Under the pieces are notes generated by a model, which saw only the letters and a program-made list of their open reading frames with translations, had not been told where the DNA came from and did no database searches. Shown one piece after another: positions 36,391 to 44,793 of a DNA stretch of 64,000 nucleotides; position 1 is the first letter of the stretch; each line of letters begins with the position of its first letter. The translations under genes and the position numbers were made by a program. The DNA is from Clostridiales bacterium (GTDB taxonomy: Bacteria; Bacillota; Clostridia; Christensenellales; Aristaeellaceae): assembly GCA_012523405.1 (NCBI GenBank), contig JAAYIN010000113.1, positions 61,321-125,320 of the forward strand. Direction: 5' to 3'.

Positions 36391-36771
36391 TCATTCTTTG
36401 GGTTTGGTGATTGGGAGTAAGCGTTCGCAAATGGCATTATAGCTCTGTTCACTTAAGTAGTGCTCAATTTTGCATGCATCCTCACGTGCGATTTCCTCGG
36501 CTACACCTAGTTGCATAAAGAACTGGGTGAGTGTGCGATGACGATCGAGAATTCGAATTGCAATTTCTTCGCCGCTTCCGCTAAGCGTGATTCGATTATC
36601 GCTTCCCATCAGAATATAGCCGCTCTCACGAAGTTTTTTCATTGCAAAGCTTACTGAGGGTTTGGTTACATTCAGGTGCGCGGCGATATCGACAGAACGC
36701 GCATATCCATTTTCCTGACATAAGACTAATATTGTCTCAAGATAGTCTTCAGCTGATTCATATATATTCAT
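36391..36771 (-). CDS. MntR/DtxR-family metal-dependent transcriptional regulator
   Basis: 126-residue regulator with an N-terminal winged helix (about residues 5-60) and a metal-binding dimerisation domain, without the C-terminal SH3-like domain, as in MntR. Aligning by eye with Bacillus MntR, the metal ligands map to Asp9, Glu12, His78, Cys100, Glu103 and His104; the Mn-selective Glu99 of MntR is a Cys here, as in DtxR-type Fe sensors. AAGGAGG sits before the ATG at 36771. No metal transporter is next to it, so its targets are elsewhere or it acts on itself. Confidence 0.85.
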   Translation of the reverse strand: MNIYESAEDYLETILVLCQENGYARSVDIAAHLNVTKPSVSFAMKKLRESGYILMGSDNRITLSGSGEEIAIRILDRHRTLTQFFMQLGVAEEIAREDACKIEHYLSEQSYNAICERLLPITKPKE

Positions 36772-36786
36772 CTTAAGACCTCCTTA

Positions 36787-36830
36787 GGATAATAATAGCA
36801 CAATTCATGACTTTAGACAATCTATTGTTA
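36787..36830 (-). promoter_or_regulatory. Promoter of the MntR-like gene with overlapping inverted repeat
   Basis: Read on the minus strand, TTGTCT and TATTAT are separated by 17 bases. An ACAAT-CT-ATTGT inverted repeat (about 36817-36828) overlaps the -35, a possible autoregulatory operator. Confidence 0.4.
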
Positions 36831-36888
36831 CTTCTTTTTCTAATGTTGTATTCTATGCTTGCTGGTGTGCCGCGAGGAATGGCGATTC

Positions 36889-36917
36889 TTGTTCCTATCC
36901 TCAGAATATGCTACAAT
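36889..36917 (+). promoter_or_regulatory. Promoter of sbcDC
   Basis: TTGTTC at 36889-36894 and TGCTACAAT, with the -10 at 36912-36917, spacer 17. The -10 is of the extended type. Confidence 0.55.
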
Positions 36918-36950
36918 TCATAAGTGGGATTGTATGAAAAGGAGCACAAA

Positions 36951-38078
36951 ATGAAGCTTTTACATCTTTCGGATTTACATATAGGGAGACGAATTGGAAA
37001 CATTAACTTGCTTGACGATCAGAAGCATATCCTCGCGCAAGCGGTCGAGATGGCGCAAGAATGCGATGTGATACTGCTGGCTGGCGATATTTATGATAAA
37101 GCTCAGCCATCCTCAGAAGCTATTCGCGTGGTGAGCAACTTTTTTGTATCGCTTAGCAAGCTGGATAAGCCCGTGTTTGTGATTAGCGGCAACCACGATA
37201 GCGCTGAGCAAATTGCCTATTGTCATGAACTCTTAGGACAATGCGGCGTGTTTGTTTCGCCAGCTTATGAAGGTGCGTTACAGTCCCATGTTCTTCAAGA
37301 TGAATTTGGCGAAGTACATATTTGGCTGTTGCCGTTTATTAAGCCAGCAAATGTTCGAAAATTCTATGCAGATGTCCGCAGTTATGACGATGCAGTTCGT
37401 TTTGTGCTGGAAAGTGCCAATGTTGACTTGACGGTACGCAATGTACTGGTTGCACATCAATTCGTTTCAGGCTCTGAGGTTTGCGAATCTGAGAGCAGAT
37501 TGATCGGAGGCCTTGATCAGGTGGGGCTAAATCAATTTGCTGCTTTTGACTATGTGGCATTGGGGCATCTCCATTCGCCTCAGCGATTAGCGGGAGGACG
37601 TATTTGCTATAGTGGATCACCGCTTAAGTACTCATTGTCAGAAGCAAACCAAAAGAAGGGTGCTTTGATTGTTGAAATCGAAGAAAAGGGAGTTCTTTCA
37701 GTCAAAAAGGCACCCTTTAAACCCCTTCATGATCTGCGCCTTGTGCGTGGAAATCTAAGCGATATAACAAAACCTGACGACTATAGTACGGATTATATCT
37801 ATGTAACGGTGACCGATGAACAGGCTACGCTTGATCCGCTTGGCACACTGCGTTTAACCTATCCGAGTCTGATCGGAATGCGCATTGAAAACAGCCGAAC
37901 CAATGTTGATGAAGCGGACTACGCTGAGGTGGCGGATGCAGAGGCCTCCTCGCCGCTTGAACATTTTATCGCGTTTTATCAAGCACAGAACAATCAAACC
38001 CTACCAGATGAGGAGAAAATCGCAATCATGAGTGAAGTCATTGCAGAAGCGGAGGAAATGCAAAATGCGCCCGATTAA
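36951..38078 (+). CDS. sbcD: Exonuclease SbcCD, nuclease subunit SbcD
   Basis: About 375-residue Mre11-type nuclease subunit of the SbcCD complex, which opens hairpins and trims DNA ends. The phosphoesterase motifs are DLHIGRR (about residues 7-13), AGDIYDKAQPSSEA (about 43-56), SGNHDS (about 81-86), VAHQFV and GHLHSPQ. Length is normal. AAAAGGAG precedes the ATG at 36951. The gene overlaps sbcC by 14 bases. Confidence 0.93.
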   Translation: MKLLHLSDLHIGRRIGNINLLDDQKHILAQAVEMAQECDVILLAGDIYDKAQPSSEAIRVVSNFFVSLSKLDKPVFVISGNHDSAEQIAYCHELLGQCGVFVSPAYEGALQSHVLQDEFGEVHIWLLPFIKPANVRKFYADVRSYDDAVRFVLESANVDLTVRNVLVAHQFVSGSEVCESESRLIGGLDQVGLNQFAAFDYVALGHLHSPQRLAGGRICYSGSPLKYSLSEANQKKGALIVEIEEKGVLSVKKAPFKPLHDLRLVRGNLSDITKPDDYSTDYIYVTVTDEQATLDPLGTLRLTYPSLIGMRIENSRTNVDEADYAEVADAEASSPLEHFIAFYQAQNNQTLPDEEKIAIMSEVIAEAEEMQNAPD

Positions 38079-40689
38079 ACTTGAAATGTCCGCTTTCGGG
38101 CCTTATGCAGGGCTGGAATGCGTTGACTTTACATTGCTTGGTGAAAATGGTTTGTTTCTCGTTGCGGGCGATACAGGTGCAGGGAAAACCACGATTTTTG
38201 ATGCGATTTCATTTGCGCTCTATGGCGTGGTGTCCGGTGACCCGAAGCGCCGTTCGGGAAAATCATTTCGCAGCGATTATGCAGATAAAGCAATAGATAC
38301 ATGGGTTGAATATACCTTCTTGAGTGGGGCAAAACAGTATGTCATTCGTCGAAGCCCCGAATATATCAAGGAAGGCAGGAAATCCCCATGCATAGCTGAA
38401 GCTGAAATGCACTGCGACGATGGACGCAGCTGGTCAAAAATCCAGACGGTAAACGAGGCGGTAGAAGAACTGATCGGGCTTTCAGCAAGTCAATTTTCGC
38501 AGGTTGCTATGATCGCACAAGGTGATTTTCTTTCGATTCTTAGGGCGGACAGCAAGACTCGCGCAACAATATTTCGCAGGATATTTGATACGCAGCTGTA
38601 TGATGATATCAAAGAAATCGTCAGAAGAAAAAATGATGAAGCATCCACAAGGTGTAAAGTTGCAGAGACAACCTATTTGAGCTTGGCTGGACAAGTTGCA
38701 TGCAGCGAGGATGAAATGGAAGAGCTGAAGATTGCGGAGCATACGTCCACTTGTGGTAGGGGAAATGAGCTTTGCAGTGCAATCCAAGTGCTTCTGAGCC
38801 GTCACCAAGCAGCGCTTGATACTTTACATGGGGAGCACGAGAAAGTATCACAAAGCCTTAGCAAAGCAAATGCGATCCTTGAGAATGCAGAAATTCAAAA
38901 CGCAAGCATTCACAAGCTAATGCAGAGCAAAGAGCGTCAACAAGCATTACTGCTTGAAAAAGATAAAATGATCAAGCTTGAACATAAAATCGCAGAGGCG
39001 CAGCGTGCGCAGAAAGTTCGTAATGCCCATGAGCAACTGATTGGTGAAATGAAGCGCATGCAGCAACTGCAAACAACGCTCCAGAGTCAGGAGCAAGAAG
39101 CAAAAGCTGTGCAAGAGTCCTGCTACGCTGCACAGCAAGCACTTGAAGCGCTGGGCGGCAATGAGCAGCGTGCGATGGAACTGGAAAAGAAACAACAGAT
39201 ACTAGGACAGCTATTGCCATTGTTTTCGGGCTATCGAAAGATAACGGTTAAGCTCAATGAAGCGAGAGCAAAGCTATCATCGCAGCTTGATATGCAGGCA
39301 AAAAAAGCAAAAAAATATCAAGAGCTATCACTTGCGTACTTGGCAGATCAAGCAGGTGTTTTAGCAGATCAATTGGAGACTGGCAAACCATGTTTGGTCT
39401 GTGGCTCGACTGAGCATCCATGTCTAGCAAAACATATTGAGAATGCGCCGATAAAAGCACAAGTGGATTTGGCAGAGAAAGAACGCAACCTACAGGAAAA
39501 ATCCACACAGATGCAATCGGAAGAATGCGTGTCCATTCAGCAGCAGCTGCATGAAGCTCGTAAACAACTATCAGCTGTGATTGGCGATAAAGAACCGACT
39601 ACTGAACTAGAGGCGGATTGCCAGAGGAAGTATCAGCAATTTTCCAAAACGATTGGCAAGCTAAAGGTTTTGCTTAAAAATGCACAAGAGCAGTACTCCA
39701 GTGAAAATAGCAGATTACAAACAGCCAGGGCACTGCTGGATAACAATCAAAACGAAATGGTCAAGCAAAAGGAACTTGTCTCCAAAACGAATGATTCGTA
39801 TTTGCATGAACTCAAGAGCAATGGTTTTATCAATGAAGAAGCATACAAAAATGCGATGCTGGCTGATGCTGAAATGGATGCAAATCGAAAGACAATATCA
39901 CAATATCATCAAGAACGAGCAACTGTTGAAACATTAGTGGCGAGTTTATCTGAACAGTGGGAAGGCAAACAGCTCATCAACATTTCGGGCATTAAGGAAG
40001 AACAAACGCTTCTGAAAATGCAGGATAGTGAACTAAAGGATAAAGAGCGCAGCCTCGAAGGCTATATGATCAGAAACAAGAGGTTGCTGCCGCAATTGCA
40101 GGATTTGATGTCCAAGATCATGGACTATACAAAAAAAGCGGATACGCTTGATGATCTGTATAGAACGGCATCGGGTAATGTGCGCGGAGCTGCCAAGATT
40201 CCCTTTGAAAACTATATCTTGCAATATTATTTTAGGCGTGTGATTGTTGAAGCGAATAAGCGCCTTGATCTGATGTCGGATGGACGCTTTAGTTTATGCC
40301 AAAAGAGAGAAGAGAGCTTGAGCGGAAAAGCAGGACTTGCTCTTGATGTGCTTGATCGTTTTACAGGTAAAACACGGGATGTAGGCACGCTATCAGGCGG
40401 CGAGTCGTTCTTGGCATCCCTTGCCCTTGCGCTTGGGTTTGCGGAGGTAGTGCAGGCACGAAAGGGCGGGGTGAGGCTTGATACATTGTTCATTGATGAG
40501 GGCTTTGGTACGCTGGATGACGAGAGTCTAAAACGCGCGCTGGACATGCTTTCACAGTTTGCAGGCGGAAAACGCCTGATCGGGATCATATCGCATGTCT
40601 CAATGCTGAAGGAATGCATTCCCAATAAGATTCTGGTTCAGACGAAAATTCCGCAGGGGAGCTGCGTGAAAGTCGTGATTGAAGCATAA
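38065..40689 (+). CDS. sbcC: Exonuclease SbcCD, ATPase subunit SbcC
   Basis: About 874-residue SMC/Rad50-type ATPase. The N-terminal Walker A GDTGAGKTTIFDA is at about residues 31-43, followed by long coiled-coil arms. The zinc-hook CLVC lies at about 446-449. The C-terminal half has the ABC signature LSGGESFLASLALAL and Walker B DTLFIDEGFGTLD. It is somewhat shorter than the usual 1000 or more residues, so the arms are short. The ATG at 38065 has GGAGGA upstream, inside the end of sbcD. Confidence 0.93.
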   Translation: MRPIKLEMSAFGPYAGLECVDFTLLGENGLFLVAGDTGAGKTTIFDAISFALYGVVSGDPKRRSGKSFRSDYADKAIDTWVEYTFLSGAKQYVIRRSPEYIKEGRKSPCIAEAEMHCDDGRSWSKIQTVNEAVEELIGLSASQFSQVAMIAQGDFLSILRADSKTRATIFRRIFDTQLYDDIKEIVRRKNDEASTRCKVAETTYLSLAGQVACSEDEMEELKIAEHTSTCGRGNELCSAIQVLLSRHQAALDTLHGEHEKVSQSLSKANAILENAEIQNASIHKLMQSKERQQALLLEKDKMIKLEHKIAEAQRAQKVRNAHEQLIGEMKRMQQLQTTLQSQEQEAKAVQESCYAAQQALEALGGNEQRAMELEKKQQILGQLLPLFSGYRKITVKLNEARAKLSSQLDMQAKKAKKYQELSLAYLADQAGVLADQLETGKPCLVCGSTEHPCLAKHIENAPIKAQVDLAEKERNLQEKSTQMQSEECVSIQQQLHEARKQLSAVIGDKEPTTELEADCQRKYQQFSKTIGKLKVLLKNAQEQYSSENSRLQTARALLDNNQNEMVKQKELVSKTNDSYLHELKSNGFINEEAYKNAMLADAEMDANRKTISQYHQERATVETLVASLSEQWEGKQLINISGIKEEQTLLKMQDSELKDKERSLEGYMIRNKRLLPQLQDLMSKIMDYTKKADTLDDLYRTASGNVRGAAKIPFENYILQYYFRRVIVEANKRLDLMSDGRFSLCQKREESLSGKAGLALDVLDRFTGKTRDVGTLSGGESFLASLALALGFAEVVQARKGGVRLDTLFIDEGFGTLDDESLKRALDMLSQFAGGKRLIGIISHVSMLKECIPNKILVQTKIPQGSCVKVVIEA

Positions 40690-40746
40690 CTCAGCATAAA
40701 ATGATGTTTTTTTGTTGTGCAGACACCATAATGGGTCAATATATAC

Positions 40747-40774
40747 TTGACATGAGATAAATTAACGATACAAT
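40747..40774 (+). promoter_or_regulatory. Strong sigma-A promoter of the lysine riboswitch leader
   Basis: Consensus TTGACA at 40747-40752 and TACAAT at 40769-40774 with a 16-base spacer. Transcription should start near 40781, about 285 bases before the first gene of the amino-acid ABC operon. Confidence 0.8.
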
Positions 40775-40810
40775 ATGATTGTTCAGTAAATGTAAAGTTT
40801 ATTGAATAAG

Positions 40811-40981
40811 GAATAGAGGCGCGATTCATCAAAAGTACCTTGCGAGAGCTTCTCAATGAGCTTGGACCGCACGGAAAAGGGATGATCGCCGAAATGCCAA
40901 ATGTATTTGAGGATATTTGGTGTTGGGCAACGAAAAAAGATTTCGTTGACTGTCACGACCTGAGTCGTGGGGTGCTATTCA
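40811..40981 (+). ncRNA. Lysine riboswitch (L-box) aptamer
   Basis: The leader contains the ordered conserved blocks of the L-box as known from Bacillus subtilis lysC: ATAGAGGCGCGATTC then CAAAAGTA (40813-40836), GGAAAAGGG then GATCGCCGAA (40874-40890), GGTGTTGGGCA (about 40919-40929), GACTGTC (40948-40954), and a hairpin CACGAC-CTGA-GTCGTG before GGGGTGCTATTC. P1 would be GAATAG (40811-40816) with CTATTC (40975-40980). Lysine binding should stabilise P1 and favour the terminator immediately downstream. By family precedent this switches the downstream genes off when lysine is abundant. The class assignment was made by eye. Confidence 0.85.
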
Positions 40982-41001
40982 ATGTTTTTATCGATGGATA
41001 G

Positions 41002-41036
41002 AAGCAGCGAAGGCGCAAACCTTTGCTGCTTTTTCT
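41002..41036 (+). terminator. Expression-platform terminator of the lysine riboswitch
   Basis: AAGCAGCGAAGG (41002-41013) pairs with CCTTTGCTGCTT (41020-41031) with one G-U pair, followed by TTTCTATTT. It lies between the aptamer and the ABC transporter gene at 41067, the standard place for transcription attenuation. Confidence 0.85.
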
Positions 41037-41066
41037 ATTTCTAAGAATTAATGGGAGGATTTCACA

Positions 41067-41873
41067 ATGAGAAAAATGTTCACACTTCTAATGGCAATGA
41101 CTATGCTGCTTTGCAGCGGTATCGCACTAGCTGAGGATACTTTCCGCGTAGGTATGGAATGCAACTACGCACCCTTTAACTGGACACAGGCAGAACCAAG
41201 TGATTTTGCTGTGGAGATTGAGGGCGGCGGCGGATATGCTGACGGCTATGACGTGCAGATTGCACGTGCTATTGCAGATGGCCTTGGCAAGAAGCTCGTG
41301 ATCGTCAAAACCGAGTGGGACGGTCTCTCGATGGGCGTTAGCTCAGGCGCATTTGATGCGATCATCGCGGGCATGAGCCCCACGGAGGAGCGCAAGTACA
41401 CCATCGACTTCACCGACTCCTACTACACCTCAGACCTCGTTGTGGTCGTGCGCAAGGACGGCGCATATGCAGCGGCCACGAAGCTAGAAGACCTGAGTGG
41501 TGCAACGATCACAGGTCAGCTGAACACCTTCCATTACAGCGTTGTTCCCCAGATTCCGGGCGTGGTCGTCGGAAGCGCTATGGAAAACTTCCCCGTCATG
41601 ATCGTTGCGCTTCACAGCGGCGCGGTTGACGGCTATGTAGCAGAGGAGCCGGGCGCCGTGGCAGATACCACGGCAAACCCCGACCTCATGTATATTTCGT
41701 TTGATGAAGGCGCTGGTTTTGTCGCTTCCCAGGACGATGTAGCTGTGGCGGTTGGTCTTGCAAAGGGCAGCGAGCTTATGGACGACATCAATACCGTGAT
41801 CAATGGCATTGATGAAGAAACCCGTTTGCAAATGATGATTGATGCAACCCTGCGTCAGCCCTTGAACAACTAA
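41067..41873 (+). CDS. Amino-acid ABC transporter substrate-binding protein (predicted lysine)
   Basis: 268-residue extracellular solute-binding protein of family 3 (HisJ/GlnH type). Residues 1-22 form a signal peptide ending ALA. The mature part has the canonical MECNYAPFNW opening, a GYDVQIARAIADGLG motif and the IIAGMSPTEERKYTIDFTDSYY segment. No lipobox is seen: the only early Cys is preceded by Leu-Leu. That is unusual for a monoderm binding protein, so anchoring is unclear. The lysine riboswitch upstream strongly suggests lysine as substrate. GGGAGG lies 10 bases before the ATG. Confidence 0.88.
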   Translation: MRKMFTLLMAMTMLLCSGIALAEDTFRVGMECNYAPFNWTQAEPSDFAVEIEGGGGYADGYDVQIARAIADGLGKKLVIVKTEWDGLSMGVSSGAFDAIIAGMSPTEERKYTIDFTDSYYTSDLVVVVRKDGAYAAATKLEDLSGATITGQLNTFHYSVVPQIPGVVVGSAMENFPVMIVALHSGAVDGYVAEEPGAVADTTANPDLMYISFDEGAGFVASQDDVAVAVGLAKGSELMDDINTVINGIDEETRLQMMIDATLRQPLNN

Positions 41874-41887
41874 GATTGTGCAAACCA

Positions 41888-41924
41888 AGGGAGCGTTCGC
41901 CTAGATAGGCGGCGTTCCCTTTTG
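41888..41924 (+). terminator. Hairpin between the binding protein and permease genes
   Basis: AAGGGA (41888-41893) pairs with TCCCTT (41916-41921), and inner CGCC/GGCG segments extend the stem, followed by TTTG. Partial termination here would give more binding protein than membrane components, as often seen in ABC importers. Confidence 0.65.
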
Positions 41925-41980
41925 TCGATTCTATCATTTTCATCCTCTCATTGCGAAATACCCCTAAAGGAGTTACAAAG

Positions 41981-42766
41981 ATGTCATCTATGCCAACAAG
42001 TTTTTTCGGCTGGGTTGGGTTCATACTGGAAAAGTATGGCTCGCTGTTTCTCAAAGGCGTACAGGTCACGCTGATTATTGCCATCATAGGCACCATTTTG
42101 GGCTTTGCGATTGGCTTGCTGGTCGCGATTATGCGTGCCATCCCCGTGCATCCTAATGATTCACGCCTAAAGAAGGTGTTGCTCAAGATCCTGTCCTTTG
42201 TTCTCAGCGTCTATATCGAGGTGTTCCGCGGTACGCCGATGATCGTGCAAGCGATGGTCATTTACTATGGCTCAATGCAGATGGGGCTTAGGATGCAGGT
42301 GCTCGTTGCGGCGATCTTCATCGTGTCCATTAATACAGGCTCGTATATGGCGGAGATCATTCGCGGCGGCATCATCAGTGTGGATAAGGGGCAGAGCGAG
42401 GCAGCAAAGGCGATCGGCATGACACATTGGCAGAGCATGGTGCATGTCGTGCTCCCGCAGGCTGTGCGGAACATTATGCCCTCCATTGGTAATGAATTTG
42501 TCGTCAATATCAAGGACTCGAGCGTTCTAAACGTTATTTCCGTCAATGAGCTGTTCTTTATGAGTAAGTCGGCGGCAGGCACGTATCTGCGCTATTTTGA
42601 AGTGTTTTTCATCACTGCCTGCATTTACTTCATCCTTACCTTCACCGTTACGCGCATCTTGCGCCTTGTTGAAATGAAGATGGATGGCAAGAGCAACTAC
42701 AGCATTCATGGCTCGCAAAGCGATAGCAAGAGCAGCATTCTATTTGAAGCGGAAGGAGGAAAGTGA
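41981..42766 (+). CDS. Amino-acid ABC transporter permease (predicted lysine)
   Basis: About 261-residue HisM/GlnP-type permease with five or so helices. The EAA-loop motif [24 protein letters not shown] (about residues 140-160) contacts the ATPase. The N-terminal ATG at 41981 with AAAGGAG upstream is chosen over TTG at 41951. It overlaps the ATPase gene (TGATG). Substrate is inferred from the riboswitch. Confidence 0.9.
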   Translation: MSSMPTSFFGWVGFILEKYGSLFLKGVQVTLIIAIIGTILGFAIGLLVAIMRAIPVHPNDSRLKKVLLKILSFVLSVYIEVFRGTPMIVQAMVIYYGSMQMGLRMQVLVAAIFIVSINTGSYMAEIIRGGIISVDKGQSEAAKAIGMTHWQSMVHVVLPQAVRNIMPSIGNEFVVNIKDSSVLNVISVNELFFMSKSAAGTYLRYFEVFFITACIYFILTFTVTRILRLVEMKMDGKSNYSIHGSQSDSKSSILFEAEGGK

Positions 42767-43518
42767 TGATGAGTATTGAAACAAAACCGATTGTTTTAAC
42801 GGTGGATCATTTGCAGAAATCCTTTGGCGATCATGAGGTTTTAAAGGATATTTCCTTCTCCATCCGTCAAGGTGATGTGGTAAGCATCATCGGTTCATCG
42901 GGCAGCGGTAAGAGCACGCTCCTGCGCTGCATCAACTTCCTTGAAACGCCGACAGCGGGCACGATTTCCTTCCATGGCAAGAATGCGGACACGGAGTGGA
43001 ACAGTGCCGAGTATCACGCAAAAGTGGGCATGGTATTTCAGAGTTTCAATCTGTTTGGCAATATGACGGTGCTAAAAAACTGCATGGCGGGACAGATGCG
43101 CGTGCTCAAGCGCGATAAGAAGGAAGCTGAGGAAAAGGCACTTTTCTACCTTGAAAAGGTTGGGATGGCACCTTACCGCGATGCAAGACCCAGTCAATTA
43201 TCGGGCGGACAGAAACAGCGCGTAGCCATTGCCCGCGCGCTTGCGATGGACCCTGAAGTACTCCTCTTTGATGAACCGACCAGTGCCCTTGACCCTGAAA
43301 TGGTTGGCGAGGTGCTGGAAGTCATGCGTGATCTTGCAAAGTCAGGACTTACGATGCTGGTCGTCACCCACGAAATGGCGTTTGCAAAGGATGTCAGCGG
43401 CCGCGTGATCTTTATGGATGCAGGCGTAATTGCAGAGGATGATGTGCCATCAGAAATCTTCGTTAATCCCAAGCAGCCGCGCACACGCGAATTCTTAAGC
43501 AGGGTTTTGCAGCGCTAA
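42766..43518 (+). CDS. Amino-acid ABC transporter ATP-binding protein (predicted lysine)
   Basis: About 250-residue GlnQ/HisP-type ATPase. Walker [10 protein letters not shown] is at about residues 37-45, signature [14 protein letters not shown] at about 146-159, and Walker [15 protein letters not shown] at about 166-179. GGAGGA lies 5 or 8 bases upstream, depending on whether ATG 42766 or 42769 is used. Third gene of the riboswitch-controlled operon. Confidence 0.92.
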   Translation: MMSIETKPIVLTVDHLQKSFGDHEVLKDISFSIRQGDVVSIIGSSGSGKSTLLRCINFLETPTAGTISFHGKNADTEWNSAEYHAKVGMVFQSFNLFGNMTVLKNCMAGQMRVLKRDKKEAEEKALFYLEKVGMAPYRDARPSQLSGGQKQRVAIARALAMDPEVLLFDEPTSALDPEMVGEVLEVMRDLAKSGLTMLVVTHEMAFAKDVSGRVIFMDAGVIAEDDVPSEIFVNPKQPRTREFLSRVLQR

Positions 43519-43540
43519 GGGAGAACTAAGAATATACACG

Positions 43541-43590
43541 GCAGGTCCGTGACTTAAGATTTTTACTTAAGCTCGGACTTGCTTTTGTTT
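43541..43590 (+). terminator. Terminator of the amino-acid ABC operon
   Basis: GCAGGTCCGTGACTTAAG (43541-43558) pairs with CTTAAGCTCGGACTTGC with small interruptions, followed by TTTTGTTT. Confidence 0.8.
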
Positions 43591-43607
43591 GTAATGGGAG
43601 TGATGAT

Positions 43608-44564
43608 ATGCATATTGCAGTGATAGGCTGTGGGCGTTGGGGATCATTTATTGCGTGGTATTTGCATGACCTAGGGCATAGCGTGACGCTTTATGGACGA
43701 AATAGCTCTTCGAAAATGCAGGCCTTTGAGCAGACGCGTACCAATGGGCTGGTAACACTATCGCAGGAGATTAAGTTATCCACTGAAATGGGCGAAGCGG
43801 TTGATAGCGCTGATGTTGTTGTGATTTCCATAGCATCACAGGGTTTACGCTCATTGCTAGAGACAAAAAAAGAGCAGTTACAGGGAAAATCGCTGATCCT
43901 TTGCATGAAGGGCCTTGAAATAAATACTGGCAAAAGGCTAACGGAAGTGGTAGGCGAAACACTTGGAGAGCAAACGCCGGTTGCTGTTTGGCTGGGTCCG
44001 GGGCATGTGCAGGAATTTGTGAATCGCGTGCCAAATTGCATGGTCATTGACAGTGCAGATGAAGCGTTTAAGCGTGAGCTAGTCAATGCGTTTTCGGGGG
44101 ATTTGATCAGGTTTTACTATGGACAGGATTTGCTTGGCAATGAAGTTGGAGCAGCAGCCAAAAACGTTGTGGGAATTGCGGCGGGTTTGCTTGATGGACT
44201 CGGACTTGGGACGCTGAAAGGCGCGCTGATGAGCCGCGGTACGCGCGAAATGTCGCGCTTGATCAAGGCGATGGGCGGGAATGAGCTGAGCGTTTACGGC
44301 CTCTGTCATTTGGGGGACTATGAAGCGACTGTTTTTTCGCCATACAGCCACAATCGTAAGTTTGGTGAGTGCTTTGCAATGGGAACGCCTTATCAAGAAC
44401 TAGCCGAGGGGTATTATACGGTAGAGGCACTTCTTAAGCTAAGCGAGACCTATCAGGTGGAATTGCCTATTTCGCAGGCGATTCATGACGTGCTCTATGA
44501 GCATACGAACTTAAACGAGACACTTGATCGGCTATTTAGACGTACTTTGAAGGACGAAATGTAA
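43608..44564 (+). CDS. gpsA: NAD(P)H-dependent glycerol-3-phosphate dehydrogenase GpsA
   Basis: 318-residue enzyme that reduces dihydroxyacetone phosphate to sn-glycerol 3-phosphate for phospholipid synthesis. The dinucleotide-binding motif GCGRWGSFIAWYL is at about residues 7-19. GPGHVQEF and NEVGAAAKNVVGIAAG (about 177-192) with the catalytic Lys are present. Length is normal. GGGAGTG lies ahead of the ATG. It is usually found near der/plsY in other Firmicutes but is isolated here between terminators. Confidence 0.9.
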   Translation: MHIAVIGCGRWGSFIAWYLHDLGHSVTLYGRNSSSKMQAFEQTRTNGLVTLSQEIKLSTEMGEAVDSADVVVISIASQGLRSLLETKKEQLQGKSLILCMKGLEINTGKRLTEVVGETLGEQTPVAVWLGPGHVQEFVNRVPNCMVIDSADEAFKRELVNAFSGDLIRFYYGQDLLGNEVGAAAKNVVGIAAGLLDGLGLGTLKGALMSRGTREMSRLIKAMGGNELSVYGLCHLGDYEATVFSPYSHNRKFGECFAMGTPYQELAEGYYTVEALLKLSETYQVELPISQAIHDVLYEHTNLNETLDRLFRRTLKDEM

Positions 44565-44705
44565 TTGCGGCGTGATGCGGCCATAGGCCGGATGACAAAG
44601 CTTGGGAATGATGATGCGAATAGCCAGTGATATCACAGTTAACTGGAAAATTAAAATTATTTATTCTTTTGATACAAATACAGCACTGAAAAAAGCGCTG
44701 AACAC

Positions 44706-44734
44706 TTGCACGTATATGTAAACAATGGTATACT
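44706..44734 (+). promoter_or_regulatory. Promoter of the trigger factor gene
   Basis: TTGCAC at 44706-44711 and TATACT at 44729-44734, 17-base spacer, with TGG just before the -10. Initiation is expected near 44741. Confidence 0.7.
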
Positions 44735-44793
44735 GATAGATGGTATCTTTGAATAAAATGGTATGGCATATACATGCCTCAGGAGGAAAGTAC

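Noticed and set aside
40828..41001. 58-codon open frame between sbcC and the amino-acid ABC operon
   Set aside because: It has no acceptable start codon with a ribosome binding site, and the nucleotides match the ordered conserved blocks of the lysine riboswitch with a terminator behind it. The frame is incidental.
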